Positions 52,755 through 61,746 of a stretch of DNA of 64,000 bases are shown here, one piece after another. The translations under genes and the position numbers were made by a program. The notes under the pieces are model-generated. The model worked only from the letters and a program-made list of their open reading frames with translations, had not been told where the DNA came from and made no database searches. The DNA is from Acidobacteriota bacterium (GTDB lineage Bacteria > Acidobacteriota > Thermoanaerobaculia > Gp7-AA8): the NCBI GenBank assembly GCA_016184115.1, contig JACPDH010000066.1, positions 1 through 64,000 on the forward strand, read 5' to 3'. Within the stretch, counting starts at the first letter, position 1, and each line of letters starts with the position of its first letter.

Positions 52755-54142
52755 ACCGGAAGAGAATCCTCGCCGCAATCCTTGCGATGGCGATCGCGAT
52801 CCCCGCCGCGGCGCAGTCGGCGTCAATGAAGCTGCCGAAATACGAAAGCGTCACACTCGGCAACGGGATGAGGCTGCTCCTCATGGAGAAGCGCGACGTT
52901 CCGATGATCGCGTTTCACGCACGCATTGCGGGTGGCGCGATCGCGGACCCTAACGGCAAGGAAGGGACAGCCGACCTCGTTGCCGAATTGTTGCAGAAAG
53001 GGGCCGGCGAACGCGACGCGCTGCAATTCTCGGCCGCCGCCGACAGCGTCGGCGCGACGTTTGGAACGGCGAGCACCCGCGAATCTCTCGTCGTGACGGG
53101 CGAGTTTCTCGCTCGCGATCAGAAGCTCATGCTCGAGCTTCTCGCCGACGCACTGCGGAGGCCACGCTTCGAAGCCTCCGAGCTCGAGAAGCTTCGCAAG
53201 AGAATGATCGACGGGATCGCGGCGGCACGGGAGAACCAACCCGACGCCGTGATCGACAACTACTTCGACGCCTTTCTCTTCGGCACGCACCCATATGGCC
53301 GGAGCGCCAGCGAAACGTCGCTCGCCGCGGTCACGCGCGACGATGTCGCGACGTGGTACCCGGAGAACGCCGGCGCCGATCGGACGATCCTCGTTTTCGT
53401 CGGTGACTTCGATTCGAAGTCGCTCGCAAAGGACGTGAAGAAGGCATTCGGAGACTGGCAGAAGGCGGCATCGCCAATGCCGAAGCTCACGGCGCCTGCC
53501 ACACGGAAGGGGCGGCGCGTGCTGCTCGTCGACAAGCCCGATGCGACGCAGACGTACTTCCGGATCGGCAACATCGGAATCGCGCGGAAGGACCCGGACA
53601 GCGTCGCCGTCGACCTCGTGAACACCGCGTTCGGGGGTCGCTTCACGTCGATGCTCAACAGCGAGCTTCGCATCCGCACCGGCCTCACGTACGGAGCGCG
53701 CTGTTACGTGAACCGCGAATCGGTTCCGGGCAGCGTGGCGATGAGCTCGTTCACCAAGACCGAGTCGACGGCAGAGGCGATCGATCTCGCGCTCGCGACG
53801 CTCGGACGGCTTCACAAGGGAGCAATCGACGCCGCGACGCTCTCATCGGTGAAGGCCTATGTCGCCGGTCAGTACCCGCCGCGCCTCGAGACAGGCAACT
53901 CGCTCGCTGCGAAGCTCGCCGAGATCGAGGCCTTCGCCCTCGGACGTGGCGAGGTCGACGAATACGGCGCGAAGCTCGCGGCCGTGACGGGAGAGGGCGC
54001 GAAATCGGTCATCGAGCGCGTCTACCCGAAGGAATCAGACCTCACCTTCGTCCTCATCGGCAACGCCGCCGCGATCCGCGAGGCCGCGGGAAAATACGGC
54101 GAGATTACCGAGCGGAAGATCACCGACGCAGGCTGGCAGTGA
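52751..54142 (+). CDS. M16 peptidase-like partner lacking HxxEH
   Basis: 463 residues with signal peptide (ILAAILAMAIAIPAAAQ). The fold is M16 (YESVTLGNGMRLLLMEKRDV) but the zinc motif is replaced by EGTADLVAELLQKG. The substrate-clamping Arg/Tyr remain (LRIRTGLTYGARCY). It therefore should form a heterodimer with the upstream catalytic chain. Overlaps that gene by four bases. Confidence 0.92.
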   Translation: MNRKRILAAILAMAIAIPAAAQSASMKLPKYESVTLGNGMRLLLMEKRDVPMIAFHARIAGGAIADPNGKEGTADLVAELLQKGAGERDALQFSAAADSVGATFGTASTRESLVVTGEFLARDQKLMLELLADALRRPRFEASELEKLRKRMIDGIAAARENQPDAVIDNYFDAFLFGTHPYGRSASETSLAAVTRDDVATWYPENAGADRTILVFVGDFDSKSLAKDVKKAFGDWQKAASPMPKLTAPATRKGRRVLLVDKPDATQTYFRIGNIGIARKDPDSVAVDLVNTAFGGRFTSMLNSELRIRTGLTYGARCYVNRESVPGSVAMSSFTKTESTAEAIDLALATLGRLHKGAIDAATLSSVKAYVAGQYPPRLETGNSLAAKLAEIEAFALGRGEVDEYGAKLAAVTGEGAKSVIERVYPKESDLTFVLIGNAAAIREAAGKYGEITERKITDAGWQ

Positions 54143-54243
54143 GGCATCGCCTAACTACTGAGTGAGATTGGCGGGCGGCTGCGGACGCGGCCGCCCGTTA
54201 TTTGCATCGCGCGCACGGCGTGGCGAATGCGGAAAGGAATTTC

Positions 54244-54627
54244 TCAGATCAACTCGGTCAGGATCCGGTTCGTCGCATTTCGCACGCGACGGCGAGATGC
54301 ATCGATCGCACCCGGGAACGGAAGGTCGGTCTGCAGCTCCGGGCCCGCATCGTCTTCGATTTCGTCGATGATCCGCGTCGCCACCGCAGCCGCTTCCCAG
54401 TCGCGGTCCTGACCCTCGTTCGGCAGGACGGTCGTCGCAAGGTACTCGAGCATTCGGCGCAGGACGAGCTGGATCGAGTTGTCGCGCCCGAGCGAATACG
54501 TGATCGCTCCCTCTTCGTCGACCCGTATCTCAGGATCGAAGTCCATCCGGCGCACGACGCGGTGCCCGTGGTCCTCGAGCAGTTCCAGAACGCGCGCAAG
54601 CAGTTCTTCTTCGTTCTCGGGCATCAT
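54244..54627 (-). CDS. Small acidic protein of unknown function
   Basis: 127 residues from ATG 54627 (a second ATG follows at 54624), with GGAGGAG just upstream. The sequence (ENEEELLARVLELLEDHGHR, MDFDPEIRVDEEGAITYSLG, ELQTDLPFPGAIDASRRRVR) is acidic and alpha/beta; I do not know the family. It is 70 bp downstream of the TIR-like gene on the same strand and may belong to that operon. Confidence 0.7.
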   Translation of the reverse strand: MMPENEEELLARVLELLEDHGHRVVRRMDFDPEIRVDEEGAITYSLGRDNSIQLVLRRMLEYLATTVLPNEGQDRDWEAAAVATRIIDEIEDDAGPELQTDLPFPGAIDASRRRVRNATNRILTELI

Positions 54628-54697
54628 GTCTCCTCCTGCGGGGCCAAGTAGTATGCCCCCAACCGCGCCCTTGGGCAAGCGGTCCCCACCCCATCCA

Positions 54698-56281
54698 TCA
54701 AGCGACGCGAATTCTCAACGGAACGTCGCCGATCGGTTCCCCACGACGTCCAACGGTTAGCCAACCTTCGATCTGACTGTCAGCCGTTCCAACCGGCGCG
54801 CTGACTTTGAACATCGCCGACGTCGCGGCCCCGGCCCATGTGATCGGGACGGCTGGGAATCCTTCGATCTTCAGACCTGGAAGCGACAGCGAGAGGGTCA
54901 GCGACTCTCCTCGCCCCACCGGAGCATTGAGCACGGCAGCTTCTCGCCGGTCTTCGACGATCGCAACACCGTCGGCTTCCGATTCCGTCGTCAGGTGAAG
55001 CCAGACGCGAATCTCGAATGCGTCTCCTTCGTCGACCGCGAGCGCACAGAAGACGCTGCAGACAACGGTGTCGGTTCGTACTGGCTTCGTCGCGTCCGTT
55101 CCCGGGAAGGGCTGTTCAGGAGCAGCCCCCGTCGCAGCGCCGGTAGCCGTCGGTACAGGCTCCGCCGGCGGCACGGTCGGTACGCCCCAATCGTCGTCGA
55201 GCGAGAGCGCGAGCGCCAGCCCTGGCCGCGGCCCCGCCGCCGCGTCGAGTCGCGCACGCCGCTCCAAAACTCCTGCGTGATCGGGGTGCTCGTGCGCGAG
55301 CTGATCGACGCGCATACGCGCTTCATCGAGGAGCCCATGGTCGAGAAGGAAATCGATGCCGTTCAAGTCGGCGTCGATCCCGGTCGACTCGAGTGCAGGT
55401 TGCGAGGGACGGAAGTTCCTCAGAATCGGGAGCTCGAGCGGCAGCGGCTCCGGCGCGAGGGAGATCGCGTCGTTCGAAGGCGGTGAGGCGGAAGCCGCAG
55501 ATCGCGACGCCGCTCGCTGCGCCGAATCCTCCAAGCGCGCGGCTGCGGCGCCATGGAATCGGGTCGTGCGAAACACGCCGCCTGCGGCGCCCACTGCGAC
55601 CGGCGGCCCGTCGTCGACCGCGAACCCATGCGAGAGAAGGTGCGAACGGAGCATCGCGTACGCCTCTTCCTCCCCGCGGAAGAGAAGTGAGTCGAGATAG
55701 TCAGCCGCCGTTGCCGCCGCGTTGTCGTGCTGGCTCTCTTCGAGGTAGATCTTCAGGAGCTCGTCGTGCGCCTCGAGATTCCTCGGTGCGCGTTCGAGCA
55801 CGGTGCGCAGGCGGCCGATCGCCTTGTCGAACAGTCCGAAGCGGACGAACACCTGCGCTTCGGACACGTTCTCCGCGATGAACTCGATGTGTTTTTCCTC
55901 GTCGTCGGCGATGTAGACGCGCGGTTGCCGGAATCCGGCGGCCTTCGCACTCGACTCCATGGTATCGAGCGCTCCCGCTGCCTGAAGCTCGCCAAGCGTC
56001 GTGCTCCACGCCGCAAGAGCGTCGTCCGGTGACGTGATCACGACGGCGACCGCGTGCGCGCGCGCCAACTCGATCTCGCGTCGATGGGAGAGTGGGTTCC
56101 GCGTGACGACGGCGAGCGCCGCGGCGTTGCGAATCTGGCCATCCACGACCGACTCGGGAGGATCGTGCGTCAGACGAGCCGGGCTCCAGCATTCGGCGTC
56201 GCGCGCCTCGACTGCAGCGCAGAAACCTCGCGCCGCTGCCTCCTCACCGGGAGAACAGATCACCACCACCGGCTCTGCCAT
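54698..56281 (-). CDS. TIR-like / TPR / beta-sandwich protein
   Basis: 527 residues. The N-terminus (~1-105) looks like a divergent TIR fold: strand VVVICSPGEEAAARGFCAAV, later AALAVVTRNPLSHRREIELA where REIELA could hold the TIR-type glutamate, then AVAVVITSPDDAL. Residues ~130-200 have TPR-like helices (FGLFDKAIGRLRTVLERAPR). A Pro/Ala-rich middle follows, and the last ~130 residues form an immunoglobulin-like sandwich ending EPIGDVPLRIRVA, a type found at the C-terminus of bacterial conflict-system effectors. Lies 94 bp downstream of the FHA-GAF-phosphatase gene. NADase activity is unproven. Confidence 0.6.
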   Translation of the reverse strand: MAEPVVVICSPGEEAAARGFCAAVEARDAECWSPARLTHDPPESVVDGQIRNAAALAVVTRNPLSHRREIELARAHAVAVVITSPDDALAAWSTTLGELQAAGALDTMESSAKAAGFRQPRVYIADDEEKHIEFIAENVSEAQVFVRFGLFDKAIGRLRTVLERAPRNLEAHDELLKIYLEESQHDNAAATAADYLDSLLFRGEEEAYAMLRSHLLSHGFAVDDGPPVAVGAAGGVFRTTRFHGAAAARLEDSAQRAASRSAASASPPSNDAISLAPEPLPLELPILRNFRPSQPALESTGIDADLNGIDFLLDHGLLDEARMRVDQLAHEHPDHAGVLERRARLDAAAGPRPGLALALSLDDDWGVPTVPPAEPVPTATGAATGAAPEQPFPGTDATKPVRTDTVVCSVFCALAVDEGDAFEIRVWLHLTTESEADGVAIVEDRREAAVLNAPVGRGESLTLSLSLPGLKIEGFPAVPITWAGAATSAMFKVSAPVGTADSQIEGWLTVGRRGEPIGDVPLRIRVA

Positions 56282-56375
56282 GATCGAGAGGCGGACCGAG
56301 CCGCCGTCTTCGGATTATACAAAGTCGAGAGGCGAACGCGACACTTGTCGCGATGCGTTGAATCGCATGAAACGA

Positions 56376-58019
56376 CTACCCGCCGTCGCGACTCAACGCG
56401 AGGATCGTGAGGTCGTCGCCGAGCGGCGTGCTTCCCGAGAAACCGAGAACCGACTTTTCGAGCCGCTCGATCAATCCCGCTGCGTCGCTCCCGTGCCACG
56501 CCGCCGCATTGACGCAGACCGCATCGTGCCCAAGTTCGTCGCCATTGCCGTTCTCAGCCTCGATCACGCCGTCGGTGAACATGAGCAACGCCTCCCCTGG
56601 AGAGAGCGTTGTCGCCTGATCGCGATACTGTGCCTGCGGGAAGAGACCGACGACCATGTCGGTCGTCGTAAGCACTTCGACGCGCCCGCCGCGAAGAACG
56701 AGCGGCGGCGTGTGTCCCGCGTTGGCAAAACCGACGACTCCGCTCACCGGGTCGAGGACACCGACGAACATCGTCACGAACTTCGACGGTGCCGTCTTCG
56801 GGGCGAGCGTTTGATTGATGCTCCGGAGAAGATCGGCAGGCGTCGGGTCGGACTTCGTGAAGATGCCGAATGCCGTCGCAGTGCTCGCCATGACGAGCGC
56901 CGCGGTGATCCCCTTCCCCGAGACGTCGGCGATGATGAAGTAGATCCGCCCGTCGGGACGCTCGACGAAGTCGTAGTAGTCGCCGCTGACCGTGCGCACC
57001 GGCCGGTTGACCCCAGCGAGACGATAGCCAGCAATGTTCGGCGGCCTGCTCGGTAGGAGGCGGCTCTGAATGACATACGCCGTTCGAAGCTCCTCCTCCA
57101 TCTTCGCCTTGACGTGCGACTCCTCGCGGAGTCGAGTCGTCTCGAGCTTCGCAGCGGCGACGCGCGAGATCTGCGCGACGAGCCTGACGTCGGCCTCCAT
57201 GATCGTCCGCTGCGTCAAGAGATAGTCGAGATAGAGAACACCGAGCACCGAGTCGCCGACGACGAGAGGGGCGCAGAGCGCAGAGCGGATCGACTGGCCC
57301 ACGATCGACTTCGCCATCGCCAGGTTCTCGTCCTGCGAGACGTCGTTGAACGAAAGCACGTTCTTCTTGACGACGACTTCCTCGAGCAGCGTGCGGCTGA
57401 TCGTGAGGTCCTGCGAGTCGCTATCGGTCCTGCAGCGCATGTAGACCGACTGGAACGACTTCGAGTCGGAGTTGAGCAACGCCAGGGCACAGCGCGAAGG
57501 CGCCATGAGGTGCATGACCCTCTCGACGATGAAATCGAAGAGCTCGCTCATCGGGCGGTCTTCGATGAGCTCCATCGCGAGCCGGTTGAGGATGCGCAGC
57601 CCTTCCGCGTTCTGATCGCGGTGCGTGTCGGTCATGTCGCCGATCTGTTTGATCGGGATCGCGATGCTCAGGCCCGAGTTCGAGTCGTCGACCGAAATGC
57701 GCGGAGCAGATTCGACGGCGCCGCCGAGCTGCAGCTCGCTGTCGCCTAACATCACGACGTCGCCCTCGCGCAACCGCTCGATCACTTCGAGCCGAGCGCC
57801 GTTCAGGAACGTGCCATTCGCACTGCCGAGATCGTGAATGTGCCAGCAGCCATCCGTCCAGAGGAACTCGGCGTGATGGCGAGACAGGAAGCGATCGCGA
57901 ATCGGAAGCGTGCAGTCCGCCGACCGCCCCATCGTGATCTTCTCGCCCTCCAGCACCAGCCGCGACGCCTCACTGTTCGGCTGCCGTAGCGTGACGCGGA
58001 GAACCGGAGGCTTGGTCAT
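56376..58019 (-). CDS. FHA-GAF-SpoIIE/PP2C serine phosphatase
   Basis: 547 residues from ATG 58019. FHA domain ~20-95 (ITMGRSADCTLPIRDRFLSR, HHAEF, DLGSANGTFLNG) binds phosphothreonine. GAF domain ~140-310 (ALCAPLVVGDSVLGVLYLDY). RsbU/SpoIIE PP2C domain ~330-545 with metal residues in VSGDYYDF, FIIADVSGKGITAAL and LGDDLTILALS. It would dephosphorylate anti-anti-sigma or other Ser-phosphoproteins in response to a phospho-ligand and a small molecule. No STAS or kinase partner is adjacent; the TIR-like gene is the next member. Confidence 0.88.
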   Translation of the reverse strand: MTKPPVLRVTLRQPNSEASRLVLEGEKITMGRSADCTLPIRDRFLSRHHAEFLWTDGCWHIHDLGSANGTFLNGARLEVIERLREGDVVMLGDSELQLGGAVESAPRISVDDSNSGLSIAIPIKQIGDMTDTHRDQNAEGLRILNRLAMELIEDRPMSELFDFIVERVMHLMAPSRCALALLNSDSKSFQSVYMRCRTDSDSQDLTISRTLLEEVVVKKNVLSFNDVSQDENLAMAKSIVGQSIRSALCAPLVVGDSVLGVLYLDYLLTQRTIMEADVRLVAQISRVAAAKLETTRLREESHVKAKMEEELRTAYVIQSRLLPSRPPNIAGYRLAGVNRPVRTVSGDYYDFVERPDGRIYFIIADVSGKGITAALVMASTATAFGIFTKSDPTPADLLRSINQTLAPKTAPSKFVTMFVGVLDPVSGVVGFANAGHTPPLVLRGGRVEVLTTTDMVVGLFPQAQYRDQATTLSPGEALLMFTDGVIEAENGNGDELGHDAVCVNAAAWHGSDAAGLIERLEKSVLGFSGSTPLGDDLTILALSRDGG

Positions 58020-58499
58020 CGGAGCCCCTCGCCGCCGACGCGTGATCGCAACGACGCGCTCCACCTCGCCGACCGCCGGTTCCGGGCCATGACGCCGCGA
58101 TTGTACGCGGAGGCGTAGCGAGAAGAAAGGAAGGCTCCGGACGTCGGCAACACCAATCCACCGCTTCGCTGCCCGTCGAATGCAGGCGTTGGAGCCACCA
58201 TCGTCCTCGCTCGGGTCACGTCGCCCACTCCGCTTGTTAATGCTCAAAACGGCAGATCGGTTTCGCGTTTCGGCGATGTGACTGGCCCTGGTTAGCGCCT
58301 CGGGCAGCTCGGTGGCAGTGACGCAACAGCCGAGACGCCGCAAACCAACCAAGTGCCCCGTTCGCAAAATTCGGCTACACAGGCCGTGAGTGCCGAGGCG
58401 TCGGATGCGAGGCGTCGCGACGCAGGCGATGCAGGGACATCGCTAAGGAGCGACAACGAAACAGACGGCGTCGCGGCGCCACGGAATGCGTCGTCGAAT
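58020..58499. repeat. Gene-free 480 bp with a 20 bp inverted repeat
   Basis: No convincing gene on either strand. Arms TGCCCCGTTCGCAAAATTCG (58354-58373) and its complement with one mismatch (58495-58514) are 121 bp apart; the right arm covers the stop codon of the following alcohol dehydrogenase. The phosphatase promoter must lie near its left end. Confidence 0.75.
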
Positions 58500-59561
58500 T
58501 TAGCGAACGGGGCACGAAGGCATCACCGCGAACTTCAATGCTTCGCGGCGATCCATCGAGCGGAGCGCTCCCTCGACGCCACCGAGGTTGCATCGGTTCG
58601 TGATCAGGAGGCGCGCGTCAAACACGCCTCGGGCGAGCAGGTCAACTGCGCGGGCGAAAGTCGCGGGTCGGTGATGGTACGCGCCCCGCAGCGTGAGCTC
58701 CGAGTAGTGCGCGAGGTGCGTGTCGAGCGCGACCGAGGTTCCCTGGGCACAGCCTCCGAACAGGAGCACCGACCCTCCCGTGCGAACCACGCCGATCCCA
58801 GTCTCCCACGCGGCGGGCGATCCGGTTGCCTCGATCACCGCGTCGAATCCCTCGCCGCTTCCGCCGAGCACGCGCAGCCGCTGCGTGTCGTGCCCGTCGC
58901 GACGAGCGGCAAAGGTCTGGCTCGCGCCGAGCGCTTTCCCGGTGTCGAGCCGCGATTCATGCGGATCGGCGAGCGTCACGCTGTGCCCTTCGGCCGCGAG
59001 CATCGCAACGAAGAGCAGGCCGATCGGGCCACCGCCGATCACGAGGGCGTCGGAACGGGGCGGCAACGATGCGGCCTCGAGTCCGTGGACGACGCAGGCG
59101 AGCGGTTCGCTGAGCGCCGCGATCTCGAAGGGAAGGCCCTGCGGCTTCCTGTGGACGCTGCGAGCTACGAAACGCCGCGGGACGATGACGTATTCGGAGA
59201 ACGCGCCGTTCAGGTAATGAAGGTCGCGGCACAGATTCTCGCGTGCGCGGGCGCAGAAGTCGCACACGCCGCACGGGGCAGAATTCGAGACGATGACTTC
59301 GTCGTTAGGCTTCCATGCCTCCACACCGTCGCCGGCGTGAACGACGACTCCCGACATCTCGTGGCCGAAAGGCGTTGGCACGACGAGCATGCGCGGGTGC
59401 CCGCCCCGCTTGAAGACCTTCAGATCGGTTCCGCACGTCGTCGCCGCGCGGATTGCAACCAGCAACTCGCCCGGACGCGGCTCGGGCACTTTGTGACGTC
59501 GAAGCTCGACCTGTCCCGGGCCGAGGAGAAAGAGAGTCTGCTGCATCGGCGGCTTTGCCAT
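58500..59561 (-). CDS. Zinc-dependent medium-chain alcohol dehydrogenase (A)
   Basis: 353 residues. GHEMSGVVVHAGDGVE with catalytic-zinc His/Glu, TTCGTDLKVFKRGG with Cys, the structural-zinc motif CGVCDFCARARENLC, and Rossmann ALVIGGGPIGLLFVAMLAAE. Sorbitol/threonine-dehydrogenase-like. 14 bp after its sister gene, same operon. Start ATG 59561 (MAKPPMQQT) or 59546. Confidence 0.88.
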   Translation of the reverse strand: MAKPPMQQTLFLLGPGQVELRRHKVPEPRPGELLVAIRAATTCGTDLKVFKRGGHPRMLVVPTPFGHEMSGVVVHAGDGVEAWKPNDEVIVSNSAPCGVCDFCARARENLCRDLHYLNGAFSEYVIVPRRFVARSVHRKPQGLPFEIAALSEPLACVVHGLEAASLPPRSDALVIGGGPIGLLFVAMLAAEGHSVTLADPHESRLDTGKALGASQTFAARRDGHDTQRLRVLGGSGEGFDAVIEATGSPAAWETGIGVVRTGGSVLLFGGCAQGTSVALDTHLAHYSELTLRGAYHHRPATFARAVDLLARGVFDARLLITNRCNLGGVEGALRSMDRREALKFAVMPSCPVR

Positions 59562-59575
59562 CGGATTCGATCCTG

Positions 59576-60637
59576 TCAGTCGGGGATCATCATCGCCTTG
59601 AGCGCTTCCTGAGAGCGCGCGAGCGCGACGGCGTCGCCGATGCGAGAGAGGGGGATGCGGTGCGAGACGAGGCTCGTCGCGTCGAGAGCTCCTCGTTCGA
59701 TGAGGTTCCAGACCGCCGCCTGATCTTCGAGCGAGCCCGAGTAGGTCGCGACGACCCGCTTTTCGGCTTTGAACAACGCATTCAGGTCGAACGCCGCGCT
59801 CTCCCCGCGCGGCGCGTGCGCGAAGAGTACGACTGAGCCTCCCTCGCGTACCAGAGAGAGCGCCGTGTCGAGGATCTTCGCGCCCCCTACCGTGTCGAAC
59901 GCCGCATCGGCCCCGGCGCCTTCGCTCGCCTCCATCACGGCGGAGCCGAGGCGCTCTCCCGGCGCGGCCGCGGCGTACGCGCCAAGCGACATCGCGAGCT
60001 CGAGCCGCTCGCGCCGCAGGTCGCTGACCACGACACGAAACGCGGGATCGATTGCCTTCAGCGTCAGGAGGTGAAGGAGCCCCATGCTTCCGGCTCCAAC
60101 TACGAGCGCACAGCGCGCCGAGCTGCTGCGGGCCACGGGATCGAGCAGGCCGCCTCGACGAATGCCTCGGTAGACACAGGCCGCGGGCTCCATGAACGAC
60201 GCCGCATCGTCCGACACGTGCGGAGGTACCAGACGTGCTGCGAGCTCGACCGCGCGCCGCCTCACGAGGATCCGCGCGCTGAAACCTCCCGGCTCGAGGA
60301 GGTTCTCTTTGAACGTCGGACACATCGTGTCGCTTCCGCGTGCGCAGAGCGCGCAGACACCGCACGACACGTGATGCGGAACGACGACTCGGTCTCCTGC
60401 ACGGAATCGCTCGCTGCGACTGAGCTCCACCGTGCCAACGAGCTCGTGACCGAGCACCGACGGCGGTATCGCCGGCCCATCGATTTTGAAGAGATCGGTG
60501 CCGCAGAGCCCGCACGAGCCTAGGGCGAGCACGATCTCGCCTTCGGCCGGCGAAGGTACCACGCGACGCTCGACACTCGTCCGGCCGTTTCCGTGCGCTA
60601 CCGCGACACAGCTATCGATCTCCGACACGCCGGACAT
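59576..60637 (-). CDS. Zinc-dependent medium-chain alcohol dehydrogenase (B)
   Basis: 353 residues. GSCGLCGTDLFKIDG (catalytic Cys), LGHELVGTVE (His-Glu), structural-zinc CGVCALCARGSDTMC, Rossmann ALVVGAGSMGLLHLLTLKAI. Same length and architecture as the downstream gene but clearly diverged, so an old tandem duplication. The pair may catalyse two steps of one polyol or deoxysugar oxidation; substrates cannot be read. Confidence 0.88.
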   Translation of the reverse strand: MSGVSEIDSCVAVAHGNGRTSVERRVVPSPAEGEIVLALGSCGLCGTDLFKIDGPAIPPSVLGHELVGTVELSRSERFRAGDRVVVPHHVSCGVCALCARGSDTMCPTFKENLLEPGGFSARILVRRRAVELAARLVPPHVSDDAASFMEPAACVYRGIRRGGLLDPVARSSSARCALVVGAGSMGLLHLLTLKAIDPAFRVVVSDLRRERLELAMSLGAYAAAAPGERLGSAVMEASEGAGADAAFDTVGGAKILDTALSLVREGGSVVLFAHAPRGESAAFDLNALFKAEKRVVATYSGSLEDQAAVWNLIERGALDATSLVSHRIPLSRIGDAVALARSQEALKAMMIPD

Positions 60638-60675
60638 TATCTACGTGCAAAGCCGAACGACGAAGAAGGAACACA

Positions 60676-60767
60676 CTGAATGCTGAATGCTGAACGTGGA
60701 ATGCAGAAACAACTTCGAGCCCACGACTTCTACATTCATCGTTCTGCATTCAGCATTCTGCACTCAG
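60676..60767. repeat. Inverted pair of CTGAATG heptamer arrays
   Basis: 60676-60707 reads CTGAATG CTGAATG CTGAACG TGGAATG. 60741-60767 on the complement reads CTGAGTG CAGAATG CTGAATG. The arrays are 33 bp apart, in the leader of the alcohol dehydrogenase operon and past the end of the hydrolase gene. Confidence 0.87.
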
Positions 60768-60802
60768 TATGTTCCCCCCTCGGTCCGCTGCCGCCATCGT
60801 GC

Positions 60803-61717
60803 TCAGACGGCGATCGCTGCCGATTCCGCCGAGGCCGCGTCGACGAAGGCGCGCGCCGCGCGCGCGACGCTCGGGTCGCGCAGGATTCGCGTGTGCCCCA
60901 GGCCGCGCGTTTTCATCAGCGTCGCTCCCGGCCATACGCTCGCCACCTTCGCTCCCTGTTCAAGCGGAATCTCACGGTCGATCTCGTCGTGAATGACGAG
61001 CAACGGCACCGCACGGTCGCGCGTCAGTGCGTCGGGTTGGAGCGACTCCCAGGTGACTCCGATTCGCCTCTCGGTCACACGCTGAATACGGCGCGCCATC
61101 GTCTTCGGAAGCCCAAGCGCCGCCGAGAATGTCTCGCTGTAAAACGTGAAGTCATGGGCCGGGGCGATGAAGACGGCACGCGCCACATCCACGCCGCGAC
61201 CGATCGCCACGCTCGCCGCCGCGCAACCAAACGAATGTGCGACGATCGCCTCCAGCGGCCCGACTCGCCTCGCGACGTCGCTGACCACCCACGACGCTTC
61301 GACGATATTCGTTCGACTACCCAAGCTTAATCCGTGCGCGGGGAAGTCGGGTGCGACGACCCGGTATCCCGCCTCGACAAGATCGAGCGCCATCGCCCCC
61401 ATCTGTGAGGCGCGCCCTTCCCAGCCGTGCAGCAGCAGCACGGTTCCCTTCTCTCCTTCGCCCCAGACACGCACCTCGATTCGGTTCCCCTTCGACGTGA
61501 CCATGCCGAACGAGGCCGCATCGAGCAGCCACGCCTCCTCTCGCTTTGGCCTAGGGATCCTCCGTGGCGTCAGGAAGAGATCGGTCGCGAGCTCCTCGGC
61601 GCGCCGAGGAGCGACGCGATCGAGCAACCGGATGGCAGCTCCGAGAGAGCTTGCCAGTAACGAAAAACGACCGTTCGTACTATTTTGAAGTGTTGTGACG
61701 GCGTTCGTGTCGTTCAT
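60803..61717 (-). CDS. Alpha/beta hydrolase
   Basis: 304 residues from ATG 61717 (AAGGAG nine bases upstream). GTVLLLHGWEGRASQMGAMA (oxyanion HGW), nucleophile IVAHSFGCAAA (A-H-S-F-G), acid VIHDEIDREIP, and His in TRGLGHTRIL. Serine esterase/thioesterase type. Follows the TetR gene by 29 bp, so is part of its regulon. A copy of the operator-like sequence lies inside its first codons (61661-61688). Confidence 0.87.
   Translation of the reverse strand: MNDTNAVTTLQNSTNGRFSLLASSLGAAIRLLDRVAPRRAEELATDLFLTPRRIPRPKREEAWLLDAASFGMVTSKGNRIEVRVWGEGEKGTVLLLHGWEGRASQMGAMALDLVEAGYRVVAPDFPAHGLSLGSRTNIVEASWVVSDVARRVGPLEAIVAHSFGCAAASVAIGRGVDVARAVFIAPAHDFTFYSETFSAALGLPKTMARRIQRVTERRIGVTWESLQPDALTRDRAVPLLVIHDEIDREIPLEQGAKVASVWPGATLMKTRGLGHTRILRDPSVARAARAFVDAASAESAAIAV
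61661..61688. promoter_or_regulatory. Second operator-like site inside hydrolase 5' coding region
   Basis: Complement reads TCAAAATAGTACGAACGGTC then GTTTTTCG. The first 14 bases equal the site at 62342 upstream of tetR, followed by a flipped ACGAACGGTCGT/ACGACCGTTCGT core. Two close copies bracketing the tetR gene are unlikely by chance and suggest repressor binding at both places. Confidence 0.6.
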
Positions 61718-61746
61718 CAGCGTTTCTCCTTGTCGGATTGGAGGTC

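Noticed and set aside
59562-60515. Upstream extension of the first alcohol dehydrogenase frame
   Set aside because: It covers the second dehydrogenase on the same strand in another frame; the MDR domain begins at 59561.
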